Shown here: positions 13,877 to 21,471 of the stretch, in pieces
Position numbering within the stretch: position 1 is the stretch's first letter
Layout: the number at the start of each line of letters is the position of its first letter
NCBI GenBank assembly: GCA_964531285.1
Contig: CAZHDI010000047.1
Span: 1 to 23,716, forward strand
DNA length: 23,716 nt
Direction of reading: 5' to 3'
Origin: CAZHDI01 sp964531285
GTDB taxonomy: Bacteria > Pseudomonadota > Alphaproteobacteria > JAJFIK01
Translations under genes and position numbers: made by a program
Notes under the pieces: model-generated
What the model was told of the DNA's origin: nothing
Databases searched by the model: none
What the model saw: the letters and a program-made list of their open reading frames with translations, nothing else

Positions 13877-15202
13877 CTAGATCTGCAAGCGGAGATTCAT
13901 GCCGAGGACGTGCTGGTTGTAGTCCTGGCTGTCGATGTTCGAATTCCGCTTGGTGAAGTCATAGCCGGCTTCGACGCTGGCCCGGCGATTGATCAGCACC
14001 GTGGCGGACAGGCCGCTTGAGACAATGGTGTCGTTCCGTTCAATCAGGCCGGCGCTGGTGTCGGTCTCATATTTATCGCGCGACCAGCCCACGCTCGGTG
14101 TCACGATGATGTTCCGGCGCAGTTCATAATCCGCGCTGGCATTGACGCCCGTGGCCAGACGGCCCGAGGCGCCCGGCAGGATCGTATCCTCGACCGAGCG
14201 GTTGACGCGCAGATTGGCGGTGAGCAGGGGCGAAGGATACCAGGTCAAGCTGGTCCCGAAGGTCACGCCGTTGACGTCATTGAGATCCTGGGCGGCGGCC
14301 GTCGGCTGGCGCTCGTATTTCTGGGTCAAATACCCCGCGAATACTTCACCGGTGACCAGATTGGTGACCTCGGTCTGAAGGCCGGCATTGACCTCGTAGC
14401 CCTTGGAGTCGCGGTTATTGCCGCTGCGGTCCACATTGTCCTGGAAATCGCGGTTATTGATCGAGCCGCGCACAAAGGCCGTGTAGCCCGGCGAGAATTC
14501 ATACCCGACGCGGGCGGTTGCCTCGACGGTGCGCTGATCCCGGTCACCGTTCTGCTGAATGCCGCCGCCGATCAGATCCACATCTTTATACTTGCTGTAG
14601 GTCGCTTCGATACCGGTCGAATAGGTCAGCCGGTTGAACCCGGATTGCACCGTGACCCCGGCTCGGGTCGTCGTGAACTCGGTCGGCTCCTCGGCGCCTG
14701 CGGGCGATTCCGGATCGCCGCGACCTTCATTGCCTTTTTGCCAGCCGGCATCCACCGACACCGAGGTCTGGCCGCCGATATCCAGGCGCCCGAAGCCGTT
14801 GGTCTCGATATCGGTGTTGTTGTCGTCGGCGGTTGCGCCGTTCAGGAAGAAATCGCTGTCGCTGCCGACATCGAATTGAAGCGCATGGCGCGACCAGGTC
14901 GACTGGATCTCAAGGTTCGGCGCGATGCTGTAGAAGAAGCTGTCGTCGACGATGCCCTTGGGCGCGTTGCGCGGGTTGCTGTCGTACCCGGTCTCCTGGT
15001 CGACCGTCGGATACAGCATGAAGCTGCCGGCGCGGATCCCGATGGGATCATATTCCGGACGCTGCCGGTTGCGCACCCCGTCATCCGCGACCGTTTCGCC
15101 AAAAGCGCTGCGGCTCTGGGCATAAGCGGGCGTTTCAAAAGCGATCGACGCCATCGAAACCATGAGTGCCGGCGCGATGCCGCGATAGAGTGACTTGATC
15201 AT
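13877..15202 (-). CDS. Outer-membrane beta-barrel protein, BBP2_2-like, of a polysaccharide export locus
   Basis: 441 residues. A Sec signal peptide ends at AYA-QS (cleavage after residue 28). The mature start GIRAGSFMLYPTVDQETGYDSNP (split here as GIRAGSFMLYP and TVDQETGYDSNP) is typical of BBP2_2 barrels, which begin with a strand carrying ExxYDxN. The rest alternates polar and apolar residues, with repeated short strands and Asn/Asp/Gly-rich turns and few Cys, ending in MNLRLQI. Such barrels are often found beside Wza-like proteins that lack their own membrane helix, and probably form the outer-membrane pore for the polymer. The gene follows the Wza-like gene but has a 317-nt spacer with its own sigma-54-type promoter. 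The ATG at 15202 has GGGG about 8 nt upstream. Confidence 0.82.
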   Translation of the reverse strand: MIKSLYRGIAPALMVSMASIAFETPAYAQSRSAFGETVADDGVRNRQRPEYDPIGIRAGSFMLYPTVDQETGYDSNPRNAPKGIVDDSFFYSIAPNLEIQSTWSRHALQFDVGSDSDFFLNGATADDNNTDIETNGFGRLDIGGQTSVSVDAGWQKGNEGRGDPESPAGAEEPTEFTTTRAGVTVQSGFNRLTYSTGIEATYSKYKDVDLIGGGIQQNGDRDQRTVEATARVGYEFSPGYTAFVRGSINNRDFQDNVDRSGNNRDSKGYEVNAGLQTEVTNLVTGEVFAGYLTQKYERQPTAAAQDLNDVNGVTFGTSLTWYPSPLLTANLRVNRSVEDTILPGASGRLATGVNASADYELRRNIIVTPSVGWSRDKYETDTSAGLIERNDTIVSSGLSATVLINRRASVEAGYDFTKRNSNIDSQDYNQHVLGMNLRLQI

Positions 15203-15519
15203 TTCGACCCCGTTTTACTCTCAATCAAGAACCGTCAGATCAATGCGGCGGAGGACGTGGCGCAGCCACAGGCATCGACGCTACGGCAGTGGACAGTTCA
15301 TCGGTGTGGTCCGGCCTGGCAGGCCTCGCTTAAGACGGCGTGCACCAAGCCGGGACATAATGCGATCCGAAACGCCAACTGATCCGAAGTGGGACAATGG
15401 CGCCCGAACCTTTGCAACAGCGATAGAAGGGTACTCCTACCGGGTTGGTTAACAGCAACGACCGTGCCAAGCCTGGGCCGATCACTTTTCACGGTCACGG
15501 GCGTCACCAGCCCCGGATA
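15203..15519 (-). other. Leader and promoter region of the outer-membrane barrel gene
   Basis: 317 nt without a credible gene. It holds the sigma-54-type promoter (15454-15470) and, if that is used, an untranslated leader of about 240 nt. The leader contains a small hairpin GTGGC-GCA-GCCAC (15257-15269). A 69-codon minus ORF at 15298-15507 has no recognisable features and is not called. Confidence 0.6.
15454..15470 (-). promoter_or_regulatory. Sigma-54 (RpoN) promoter, -24/-12
   Basis: On the minus strand TTGGCACGGTCGTTGCT matches the RpoN consensus YTGGCACGRNNNTTGCW at every defined position, with the required spacing between GG and GC. The start would be near 15443, reading into the outer-membrane barrel gene at 15202. 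RpoN promoters need an activator ATPase bound upstream; that site would fall inside the Wza-like gene. No such activator gene is in this window. Confidence 0.75.
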
Positions 15520-16140
15520 TCAGAAAATCCGTTCCGGAACCCTAATGACATCGCCGGGCATGATGGGCACGACCGAACTCGCCGGTACGGCAACTTCCTC
15601 GTCCTGACCGCCCCTGCGGGTGATGAACACCCGCCGCCGGTTGGCCCGATAGGTAAAGCCACCCGCCGTGGTGACGGCCTTCACGATGGTCATGCCCGGC
15701 TCATACGGGTACTGGCCGGCATTGTTGACCTCACCCAGAATGTAAAACGGTCGATAGGTCGCGACCTCAGCGTTTACACGCGGATTGACCAGATAGCCGT
15801 CGGCGAACCGCTCCTCGACCTGCCGTTCGAACTGGCGAACGGTGAAATTGAGCACCTGCACTTCACCGATCAGCGGCAGGGACACGACACCCGCCGCGTC
15901 GACCTCATACTCGCCGGACAGATCGTCCTCGCCGTACACGGTGACGCGAATGCGGTCGTTCGCCCCGAGCCGGTATTCGTCCAAGGTGGTGTTCTCGAGC
16001 ATGGACAGACCATCGTCGTCATCGGCGCGAACCTCGGTCGGCATCAACGTCGCCGCGCCAAGGGCGCAGACGGCGGCCAGCGCGACCAGGCGCACGGCCT
16101 TCAGAACGGGGGGAAAGCTTTGCAGCCGCGGAAAACCCAT
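15520..16140 (-). CDS. Short Wza-like polysaccharide export (OPX) protein
   Basis: 206 residues from the ATG at 16140, which has AGGGTG 9 nt upstream; the upstream extension to 16209 has no signal-like start. A signal peptide (1-39, VRA-D) has no lipobox, so the protein is a soluble or peripheral periplasmic protein. Residues 52-130 (YRLGANDRIRVTVYGE and LPLIGEV) form the Poly_export domain, and 131-180 (FYILGEVNNAGQYPYEPG, VTTAGGF) one SLBB domain. It ends at residue 206 (GDVIRVPERIF), without the C-terminal helix that makes the pore in Wza. Short OPX proteins of this type are thought to need a separate beta-barrel, which is the next gene downstream. It transports an exopolysaccharide or capsule across the outer membrane. 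Confidence 0.92.
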   Translation of the reverse strand: MGFPRLQSFPPVLKAVRLVALAAVCALGAATLMPTEVRADDDDGLSMLENTTLDEYRLGANDRIRVTVYGEDDLSGEYEVDAAGVVSLPLIGEVQVLNFTVRQFERQVEERFADGYLVNPRVNAEVATYRPFYILGEVNNAGQYPYEPGMTIVKAVTTAGGFTYRANRRRVFITRRGGQDEEVAVPASSVVPIMPGDVIRVPERIF

Positions 16141-16500
16141 GATCGAAAACACCCTTATTCGGTGGTGAAACCCCGGCGCCGATCCCTCCGGTTCCCTTAA
16201 GGTCCCCATCGGTTTCCTGTGCCGTTACCATCCGCCCCCATGCCAAACCTGACCGGCAGGCTCCCGCAATCGTTGCAATCGGGTAACCACCCACGGTTGG
16301 TCTTGCGTAAAAGAACAACGAAGTCAACCGGAAGGCCGGATGATTGTCCGGACTGTCCAATGGACGTACGGCAACAATTAGGCTGATGCTACCGATGACC
16401 AAGTTGTGCAGATGATGGACGGATCTTTAGACTGAGATGAATTGCTGTCACAACGGCCTCGGCCCTGTTGACCGTCTCTCATTTGTCGTACACCTCGCCC
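16141..16500. other. Divergent intergenic region between the Wza-like and GT4 genes
   Basis: 360 nt with no credible gene. On the minus strand a TTGACT lies at 16327-16322 but no good -10 follows. Short palindromes cluster at 16347-16365 (TCCGGA, and GTCC-AAT-GGAC), and CCGGA is repeated three times nearby. These could be operator sites for divergent control of polysaccharide genes; no known regulator motif was recognised. Confidence 0.45.
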
Positions 16501-17676
16501 ATGACCGCGCCAACGGACCACGCATCTGCCGCTTCGACCAAGACGGACCGGGCCTCCGGTCCGTGGCTGTTCCTGTTGGCCCATTCGCTGGATCCCGACG
16601 CCAACCGCCTTGCCGCCGACAGCGTGCGTCTGCTGCGCGACCGGGGCCATACGGTCCATCCGGTGGTGTTCCGGGCCGATCCGTCCGGACTGCCCGCCTG
16701 TTTGAGCGACGCGGTTCTGCTCAATCCGGTGTCGCCCGTCCGCGATCCGGCCCATGTCGGGCTGTTCCGTACCCTGAGCGATGCCCGGGCTCTGGGCGCG
16801 ACGATCCGGGCCATGCGCCCCAAGGCCGTGGTCGCCTTCCAGCGCGAAGCCAATCTGATCGGCATGTGGGTCGCCTGGTGGACCGGTGTCGCGCATCGGG
16901 TGGCCGCGCACCGGGCCCTCAAACGCGGCGGCCGGGCACCGGGGGGGATCGCCGACGCGGTGCTCGGGTCCATGGGGATTTACAGCCGCGTGATGGTGGC
17001 CTCGCACGCGGTGCGCAGTGCGTTTCAGACCCATCCCCGGCCCTATCGCAAGCGCATCGATGTGATCTACCCGGCCCTGCCCGCCGAACCGGCGGACCCG
17101 CCCACCCAGCGCGATGCCCGGCGCACCCTGGGGCTGTCGTCGGGCGCGCGCATCCTGCTGGCACGGCGCCGGCCGGGACGGCCCGACAGTCTGGCCTTTC
17201 TGCTCGCCATTCTCGAGGCGTTGCCCAAGGTTCAACTGGTGCTCACCGGCGACCCGGACCCCGACAGCGAGATCGCCGCCGAGTTGAAGGCCCGGCGGCT
17301 CGTCAACCGCGTGCGCCTGATGCCGACCCCGGCGCCGGAGGACCGGGCGGCGCTCTACCGGGCGGCGGATCTGTTCGTCGAACCGGCCCGCCAGACGCCC
17401 GCGCCGGAGGGCATGCTGGAGGCGTGCCGCAGCGGTCTGCCGGTGATCGCGGCGGATTTTCCGGTTCAGCGTGAAGCGTTGGTCGGCCCCACGGGGCTCG
17501 AAGGCGGCGTGCTGATGACCAGCACGGACCCTGAAGCGTGGGCCGATGTCATCGACGGCCTCTTGCGCGATCAGGCCCGGCGCGCCGATCTGGGCAGCCA
17601 GGCCAGCGATCATGCCCGGGCCTATTCCCTGGAGCGCATGGCCGACGATCTGGAGCGCCTTTTGATGGCACGGTGA
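16501..17676 (+). CDS. GT4-like glycosyltransferase
   Basis: 391 residues from the ATG at 16501; an in-frame TTG at 16468 would add 11 residues. The layout is a GT-B fold. The N-terminal domain begins WLFLLAHSLDPDANRLAADS and carries VVAFQREANLIG. The C-terminal domain has RILLARRRPGRPDSL, VQLVLTGDPDPDSE, and EPARQTPAPEGMLEA with RSGLPVIAADFP, the donor-binding region of GT4 retaining enzymes. In the EX7E motif the second Glu is kept (LEA) but the first position is Thr. No membrane helix or signal is evident, so it acts on the cytoplasmic face. It is divergent from the Wza-like gene and 155 nt before galU, and probably adds a sugar to the same polysaccharide. Donor and acceptor are unknown. 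Confidence 0.8.
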   Translation: MTAPTDHASAASTKTDRASGPWLFLLAHSLDPDANRLAADSVRLLRDRGHTVHPVVFRADPSGLPACLSDAVLLNPVSPVRDPAHVGLFRTLSDARALGATIRAMRPKAVVAFQREANLIGMWVAWWTGVAHRVAAHRALKRGGRAPGGIADAVLGSMGIYSRVMVASHAVRSAFQTHPRPYRKRIDVIYPALPAEPADPPTQRDARRTLGLSSGARILLARRRPGRPDSLAFLLAILEALPKVQLVLTGDPDPDSEIAAELKARRLVNRVRLMPTPAPEDRAALYRAADLFVEPARQTPAPEGMLEACRSGLPVIAADFPVQREALVGPTGLEGGVLMTSTDPEAWADVIDGLLRDQARRADLGSQASDHARAYSLERMADDLERLLMAR

Positions 17677-17755
17677 CGGCCCGTCGCATCCGTCACGCAG
17701 TGGCGCATCGCCTTGCCGAACCGCCGGTTTTCAGTCCGGTGCCGGCGGGGCTGAG

Positions 17756-17784
17756 TTGTCAGGCCGGTGTGCCTCCTGTAGATA
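17756..17784 (+). promoter_or_regulatory. Candidate promoter of galU
   Basis: TTGTCA (17756-17761, one mismatch to TTGACA) is followed after 17 nt by TAGATA (17779-17784). Transcription would start near 17791, giving a leader of about 40 nt to the galU ATG at 17832. Confidence 0.4.
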
Positions 17785-17831
17785 GCCGGGCAAGATGTCG
17801 ACCGTCTTCAAAAAACGCGGAGAGCTTCAGC

Positions 17832-18716
17832 ATGAGCGGTGCGCCGGTTCGCAAATTGGTTCTGCCCGTGGCGGGACTGGGCACGCGGGTTCTGCCCGCC
17901 ACCAAGAGCATCCCGAAGGAAATGCTCCCCGTCGTCGACCGGCCCCTGATCGACTACGCCATCGAAGAAGCCCGCGCCGCCGGCATCGAGGAATTCATCT
18001 TTGTGACCGGGCGCAACAAGGCGGCCATCGAAGATTATTTCGACCATGTCTACGAGCTTGAGGACACGCTGGAGCGCAAGTCCAAAGCCGCTCAGATCGA
18101 TGCGCTGCGCCCGACCGTGCCGCTGGCCGGGAACGCGATCTTCACCCGTCAGCAAAAGCCCTTGGGGCTTGGGCACGCGATTTGGTGCGCCCGGCGCATT
18201 GTCGGCAACGAGCCGTTTGCGATTTCCCTGCCCGACATGCTGGTCGATGCCCAGCCGTCCTGTCTGAGCCAGATGGTCGATGCCTACAACCGGGTTGGCG
18301 GCGGCAACATCATCGCGGTGGAAGAAGTCCCGCGCGATCAAACCGACAAATACGGGATCGTCGCGGTTTCAGGTGAAAAGGCGGGCGTGCACGAGGTTTC
18401 GGGGCTGGTTGAGAAGCCCAAGCCGGAAGAGGCGCCGTCTAATCTGATGATCCTGGGGCGGTACATCCTTCAGCCGGAAATCTTCACCTATCTGGAGAAC
18501 CAGGGCCCCGGTGCCGGCAACGAAATCCAGCTCACCGACGCCATGGAGCGGATGATGGGCAACAGCCCGTTCTATGCGCTCCCATATAGCGGTGTGACCT
18601 ACGATTGCGGCGACAAGCTGGGCTATGTCGAAGCCACCCTGGCCATGGGCCTTAAACACGGCACGCTCGGTTCGGATGTGCGGGCCATGGCGGAACGCCT
18701 CTTGCGCGATCTCTAA
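17832..18716 (+). CDS. galU: UTP-glucose-1-phosphate uridylyltransferase
   Basis: 294 residues, the usual GalU length. It makes UDP-glucose from UTP and glucose 1-phosphate in the cytoplasm. VLPVAGLGTRVLPATKSIPK (10-29) is the nucleotide-binding signature, followed by EMLPVVDRP; FAISLPDML, GLVEKPKP and GRYILQPEIF complete the family pattern. GGAGAG (17819-17824) lies 7 nt before the ATG, which fixes the start and excludes an in-frame extension to 17538 that overlaps the GT4 gene. It is followed after 171 nt by ugd, whose substrate it makes. Confidence 0.97.
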   Translation: MSGAPVRKLVLPVAGLGTRVLPATKSIPKEMLPVVDRPLIDYAIEEARAAGIEEFIFVTGRNKAAIEDYFDHVYELEDTLERKSKAAQIDALRPTVPLAGNAIFTRQQKPLGLGHAIWCARRIVGNEPFAISLPDMLVDAQPSCLSQMVDAYNRVGGGNIIAVEEVPRDQTDKYGIVAVSGEKAGVHEVSGLVEKPKPEEAPSNLMILGRYILQPEIFTYLENQGPGAGNEIQLTDAMERMMGNSPFYALPYSGVTYDCGDKLGYVEATLAMGLKHGTLGSDVRAMAERLLRDL

Positions 18717-18887
18717 GCTAGCCCTTTGAGGTGCTTGCAGGCGGTTTCAAAGTGCAGCAGGGTCCCGGTATGATGCCGGTTTCGGGTCTTTGCCCGCGTC
18801 CCGGCCCGTCCGCCGCCACACGCGCGCGGCTTCGACTTTTCGACGACGGCCCGGCAAGCCGTCCCTTCTGTGCATGAGGTGATGATT

Positions 18888-20210
18888 ATGCGCGTTGCTA
18901 TGATCGGCACGGGCTATGTGGGCCTGGTTTCGGGCGCCTGTTTTTCGGATTTCGGCCATGATGTCGTCTGTGTCGACAAGGATGCCTCCAAGATCGACCG
19001 GCTGAAAAAGGGCGAGATCCCAATTTACGAACCGGGCCTCGACGCGCTGGTCGCCGACAATGTCAAAGCCGGACGCCTGTCCTTCACGACCAATCTGGCC
19101 GAAGCGGTACCGACGGCCGATGCGGTGTTCATTGCCGTGGGGACGCCCAGCCGCCGGGGCGACGGCTTCGCCGATCTGACATACGTGTTTGCCGCGTCCG
19201 AGGAAATCGCCGATTGCCTCGAGGGCTACACCGTCGTGGTCACCAAATCGACCGTCCCGGTCGGCACCGGGGCCGAAGTCGATGCCAAGATCCGCGCGCG
19301 CCGTCCGGAAGCCGATTTCGATGTGGCGTCGAACCCGGAGTTTCTGCGCGAAGGCAATGCGATCGACGATTTCATGCGGCCGGACCGGGTGGTGGTCGGT
19401 ACGGACTCCGACCGGGCGCGCACGGTGATGCGCGAGCTTTATCGTCCGCTGTACTTGCGCGAGACCCCGCTCCTGTTCACCAACCGTGAAACGTCCGAAC
19501 TCATCAAATATGCGGCCAACGCCTTCCTGGCGACCAAGATCACCTTCATCAACGAGATGGCCAATCTGTGCGAGCGGGTCGGCGCGGATGTGAAGGATGT
19601 GAGCAAGGGCATCGGGCTGGACGGGCGGATCGGGCGCAAGTTTCTTCATGCCGGGCCGGGCTTCGGCGGATCGTGCTTTCCCAAAGACACCCTCGCCCTG
19701 GTGCGCACCGCGCGCGATGCCGGCGCGCCAAGCCAGATCGTCGAGTCCGTCATCGATGTGAACAATGCCCGCAAGCGCGACATGGCCCAGAAGATCATCA
19801 AGGCGGCGGGCGGTTCGGTGAAGGACAAGACCATTGCGGTCCTCGGCCTGACGTTCAAGCCGAACACGGACGATATGCGCGACGCACCGAGCCTCGATAT
19901 CATCCCGATCCTTCAGGAGAACGGCGCGACCGTCCGTGCCTTCGATCCGGAAGGCATGGAAGAGGCGAAGAAGCACTTCACCGATATCGAGTTCTGCCAG
20001 GATGCTTACGACACCATCCGGGAAAGCGATGTCACCGCCATCCTGACCGAATGGAACGAGTTCCGTGCGCTGGACCTTCAGCGGTTCAAGCAGCTTGTGC
20101 GCAAGCCCGTGCTGGTCGATCTGCGGAATATCTACGATATCGACCAGATGGGACAACTCGGGATCGAATACTACTGCGTGGGGCGCGGTCACATTTCGCC
20201 CAGCGCCTGA
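18888..20210 (+). CDS. ugd: UDP-glucose 6-dehydrogenase
   Basis: 440 residues. It oxidises UDP-glucose twice with NAD+ to UDP-glucuronate. GTGYVGL (7-13) is the NAD loop. SNPEFLREGNAIDDF, ELIKYAANAF with Lys207 and Asn211, and GFGGSCFPKD with the catalytic Cys263 are all present, as are the C-terminal LGLTFKPNTDDMRDAPS elements. The start is the ATG at 18888 with GAGGTG 6 nt upstream; a GTG at 18870 would add six residues. A TATGAT at 18769-18774 could be a -10 for a separate promoter, but its -35 is weak. A strong terminator follows. Also known as rkpK in rhizobia. Confidence 0.97.
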   Translation: MRVAMIGTGYVGLVSGACFSDFGHDVVCVDKDASKIDRLKKGEIPIYEPGLDALVADNVKAGRLSFTTNLAEAVPTADAVFIAVGTPSRRGDGFADLTYVFAASEEIADCLEGYTVVVTKSTVPVGTGAEVDAKIRARRPEADFDVASNPEFLREGNAIDDFMRPDRVVVGTDSDRARTVMRELYRPLYLRETPLLFTNRETSELIKYAANAFLATKITFINEMANLCERVGADVKDVSKGIGLDGRIGRKFLHAGPGFGGSCFPKDTLALVRTARDAGAPSQIVESVIDVNNARKRDMAQKIIKAAGGSVKDKTIAVLGLTFKPNTDDMRDAPSLDIIPILQENGATVRAFDPEGMEEAKKHFTDIEFCQDAYDTIRESDVTAILTEWNEFRALDLQRFKQLVRKPVLVDLRNIYDIDQMGQLGIEYYCVGRGHISPSA

Positions 20211-20241
20211 GGCGTCCCGCCCCATCCGTAGACGGACGATG

Positions 20242-20276
20242 AGACCTGCAAAGACATGCTCTTTGCAGGTCTTTTT
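20242..20276 (+). terminator. Rho-independent terminator of ugd
   Basis: AGACCTGCAAAG (20242-20253) pairs over 12 bp with CTTTGCAGGTCT (20261-20272) around a 7-nt loop, followed by a T-run to 20276. It lies 31 nt beyond the ugd stop. Confidence 0.93.
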
Positions 20277-20320
20277 CATTCAAATTTTCCGCGAAAACCG
20301 TTCAAGCCTTCGCCTCGCCT

Positions 20321-20350
20321 TTGAGACCCTGGCCACCCGGCCGCCCTAGC
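20321..20350 (+). promoter_or_regulatory. Candidate promoter of the small lipoprotein gene
   Basis: TTGAGA (20321-20326), an 18-nt spacer and CCTAGC (20345-20350) resemble weak alphaproteobacterial promoters. The location, between the ugd terminator and the next ATG at 20383, is suitable. Confidence 0.3.
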
Positions 20351-20382
20351 CTGTGCTCACTGATCATTGCTGGGGCGGTTCG

Positions 20383-20649
20383 ATGATGAAACGGATATTC
20401 GGTCTTGCCGTAATTGGGTTTGCGGCCGGTTTGACGGGCTGTGCGGCAACGCCGCATCTTCCCGATGAGCGCTATCACGGCCACCGCGCCTCGCTGGCCC
20501 TCGGTGCCGAACGGGAGGCGGCGGCGGCGCCGGCGGCATGCCGGGGCCCGGTCAGGCCCGACGAGGGCCCCATCGATTTCTGGGACGCCGTGCCGAGCGA
20601 GTGGATTGCCGTGCCGCCAAAGCCGCAAACACCGTGCCTAAGCGTCTGA
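20383..20649 (+). CDS. Small predicted lipoprotein
   Basis: 88 residues, or 87 from the second ATG at 20386. The start MMKRIFGLAVIGFAAGLTGC is a classic lipoprotein signal ending in the lipobox LTGC with Cys20, and a GGGGCGG stretch precedes the ATG. The mature part is about 69 residues, Ala/Pro-rich, with two more Cys (in AACRG and at TPCLSV) that could form a disulfide. There is no recognisable domain. It is isolated: a terminator precedes it, and it converges on the SDR gene with only 6 nt between stops. Confidence 0.75.
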   Translation: MMKRIFGLAVIGFAAGLTGCAATPHLPDERYHGHRASLALGAEREAAAAPAACRGPVRPDEGPIDFWDAVPSEWIAVPPKPQTPCLSV

Positions 20650-20655
20650 CCGGCC

Positions 20656-21471
20656 TCAGGTCCTGCGCAGCCGGCGGCCAAGATCCCGGCAATAGCCGCG
20701 CACGTCGGCCGCCGTGACGGGCGCAAGACCGAGTGCGGAGGATTTGGTCATGTCGAGATAAAAGGCGTCCCGCGCGCCTTTGTCCTCGACCATGAGGTCT
20801 CCGGCGCCGAACCCCTCGATCACCCATCGGGCGATGTCCCCGGTGGGGACCGCAAAGCCCGCGCCGGCATTCCAGATGCCGCCGGGACGCGCGTCGGCCA
20901 CGGCGGTCAGCAGGGACGCGAAGGCCGGGAACGGCAGAAAGTCCCGTTCCAGGCACGGGTCCATGTCATAGCGGACGGCGCCCTCTTCCTTCAGGCGGCG
21001 CAGGACCATGGCCATGAAGGTGCGCCGTCCCGGTTCGGGATATTCGAACGCCGTGATGTTGGCGAGGCGCAGGATGGTCGCCCGGTCGCCCAACCGGCCG
21101 GCGACCCGGGCCTCGGCTTCTGCCTTGTTGCGCCCATAGGGCGTTTCCGGCGCCAGCACGGCATCCTCGCGCGCGCCCCACTGGGCGGCCGGTCCATAGA
21201 CCATCCGGGTGCTCAGCATCACCAGATGGGTTCCGGCCTCGGCGGCCCATCCGGCGATGCGGGTCTCGATATCGATATCCGGCGTGTAGGGATCGGTTTT
21301 GAAGCGCGGGTCGAGCGCGAAGACAATAACGCAGCCATAGTCTTCAAGATCCGCCGGGCCGGTCACCGTGTCATGCGAGACCGCCGTGACCGACGGCAGG
21401 GTCTGCCCGGCGCGCCAGTTTGCATAATGGCGCGCCAGGAGGCTTGTGCGTCCAATGACGAGCAGGCTCAC
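20656..21471 (-). CDS. RmlD-like SDR coupled to the sulfate-activation genes
   Basis: 271 residues of the extended SDR superfamily, similar to dTDP-4-dehydrorhamnose reductase-type proteins. The start is GTG at 21471, overlapping the cysNC stop as GTGA. The catalytic region is complete: STRMVYG (87-93) and YGRNK (112-116). The glycine-rich loop is degenerate, GRTSLLA (7-13), where GxxGxxG is usual, although RmlD-type proteins vary here. The C-terminal half includes ERDFLPF and the IWNAGAG segment typical of sugar-nucleotide SDRs. Coupling to CysNC suggests that a sugar is made or modified together with sulfation. The exact substrate is unknown. Confidence 0.78.
   Translation of the reverse strand: MSLLVIGRTSLLARHYANWRAGQTLPSVTAVSHDTVTGPADLEDYGCVIVFALDPRFKTDPYTPDIDIETRIAGWAAEAGTHLVMLSTRMVYGPAAQWGAREDAVLAPETPYGRNKAEAEARVAGRLGDRATILRLANITAFEYPEPGRRTFMAMVLRRLKEEGAVRYDMDPCLERDFLPFPAFASLLTAVADARPGGIWNAGAGFAVPTGDIARWVIEGFGAGDLMVEDKGARDAFYLDMTKSSALGLAPVTAADVRGYCRDLGRRLRRT

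Noticed and set aside
15298..15507. 69-codon minus ORF in the leader of the barrel gene
   Set aside because: No ribosome-binding site or recognisable feature; it overlaps the sigma-54 promoter.
18747..20279. 510-codon minus-strand ORF opposite ugd
   Set aside because: It lies wholly antisense to a complete ugd with all catalytic motifs and through the ugd terminator; no domain was recognised.
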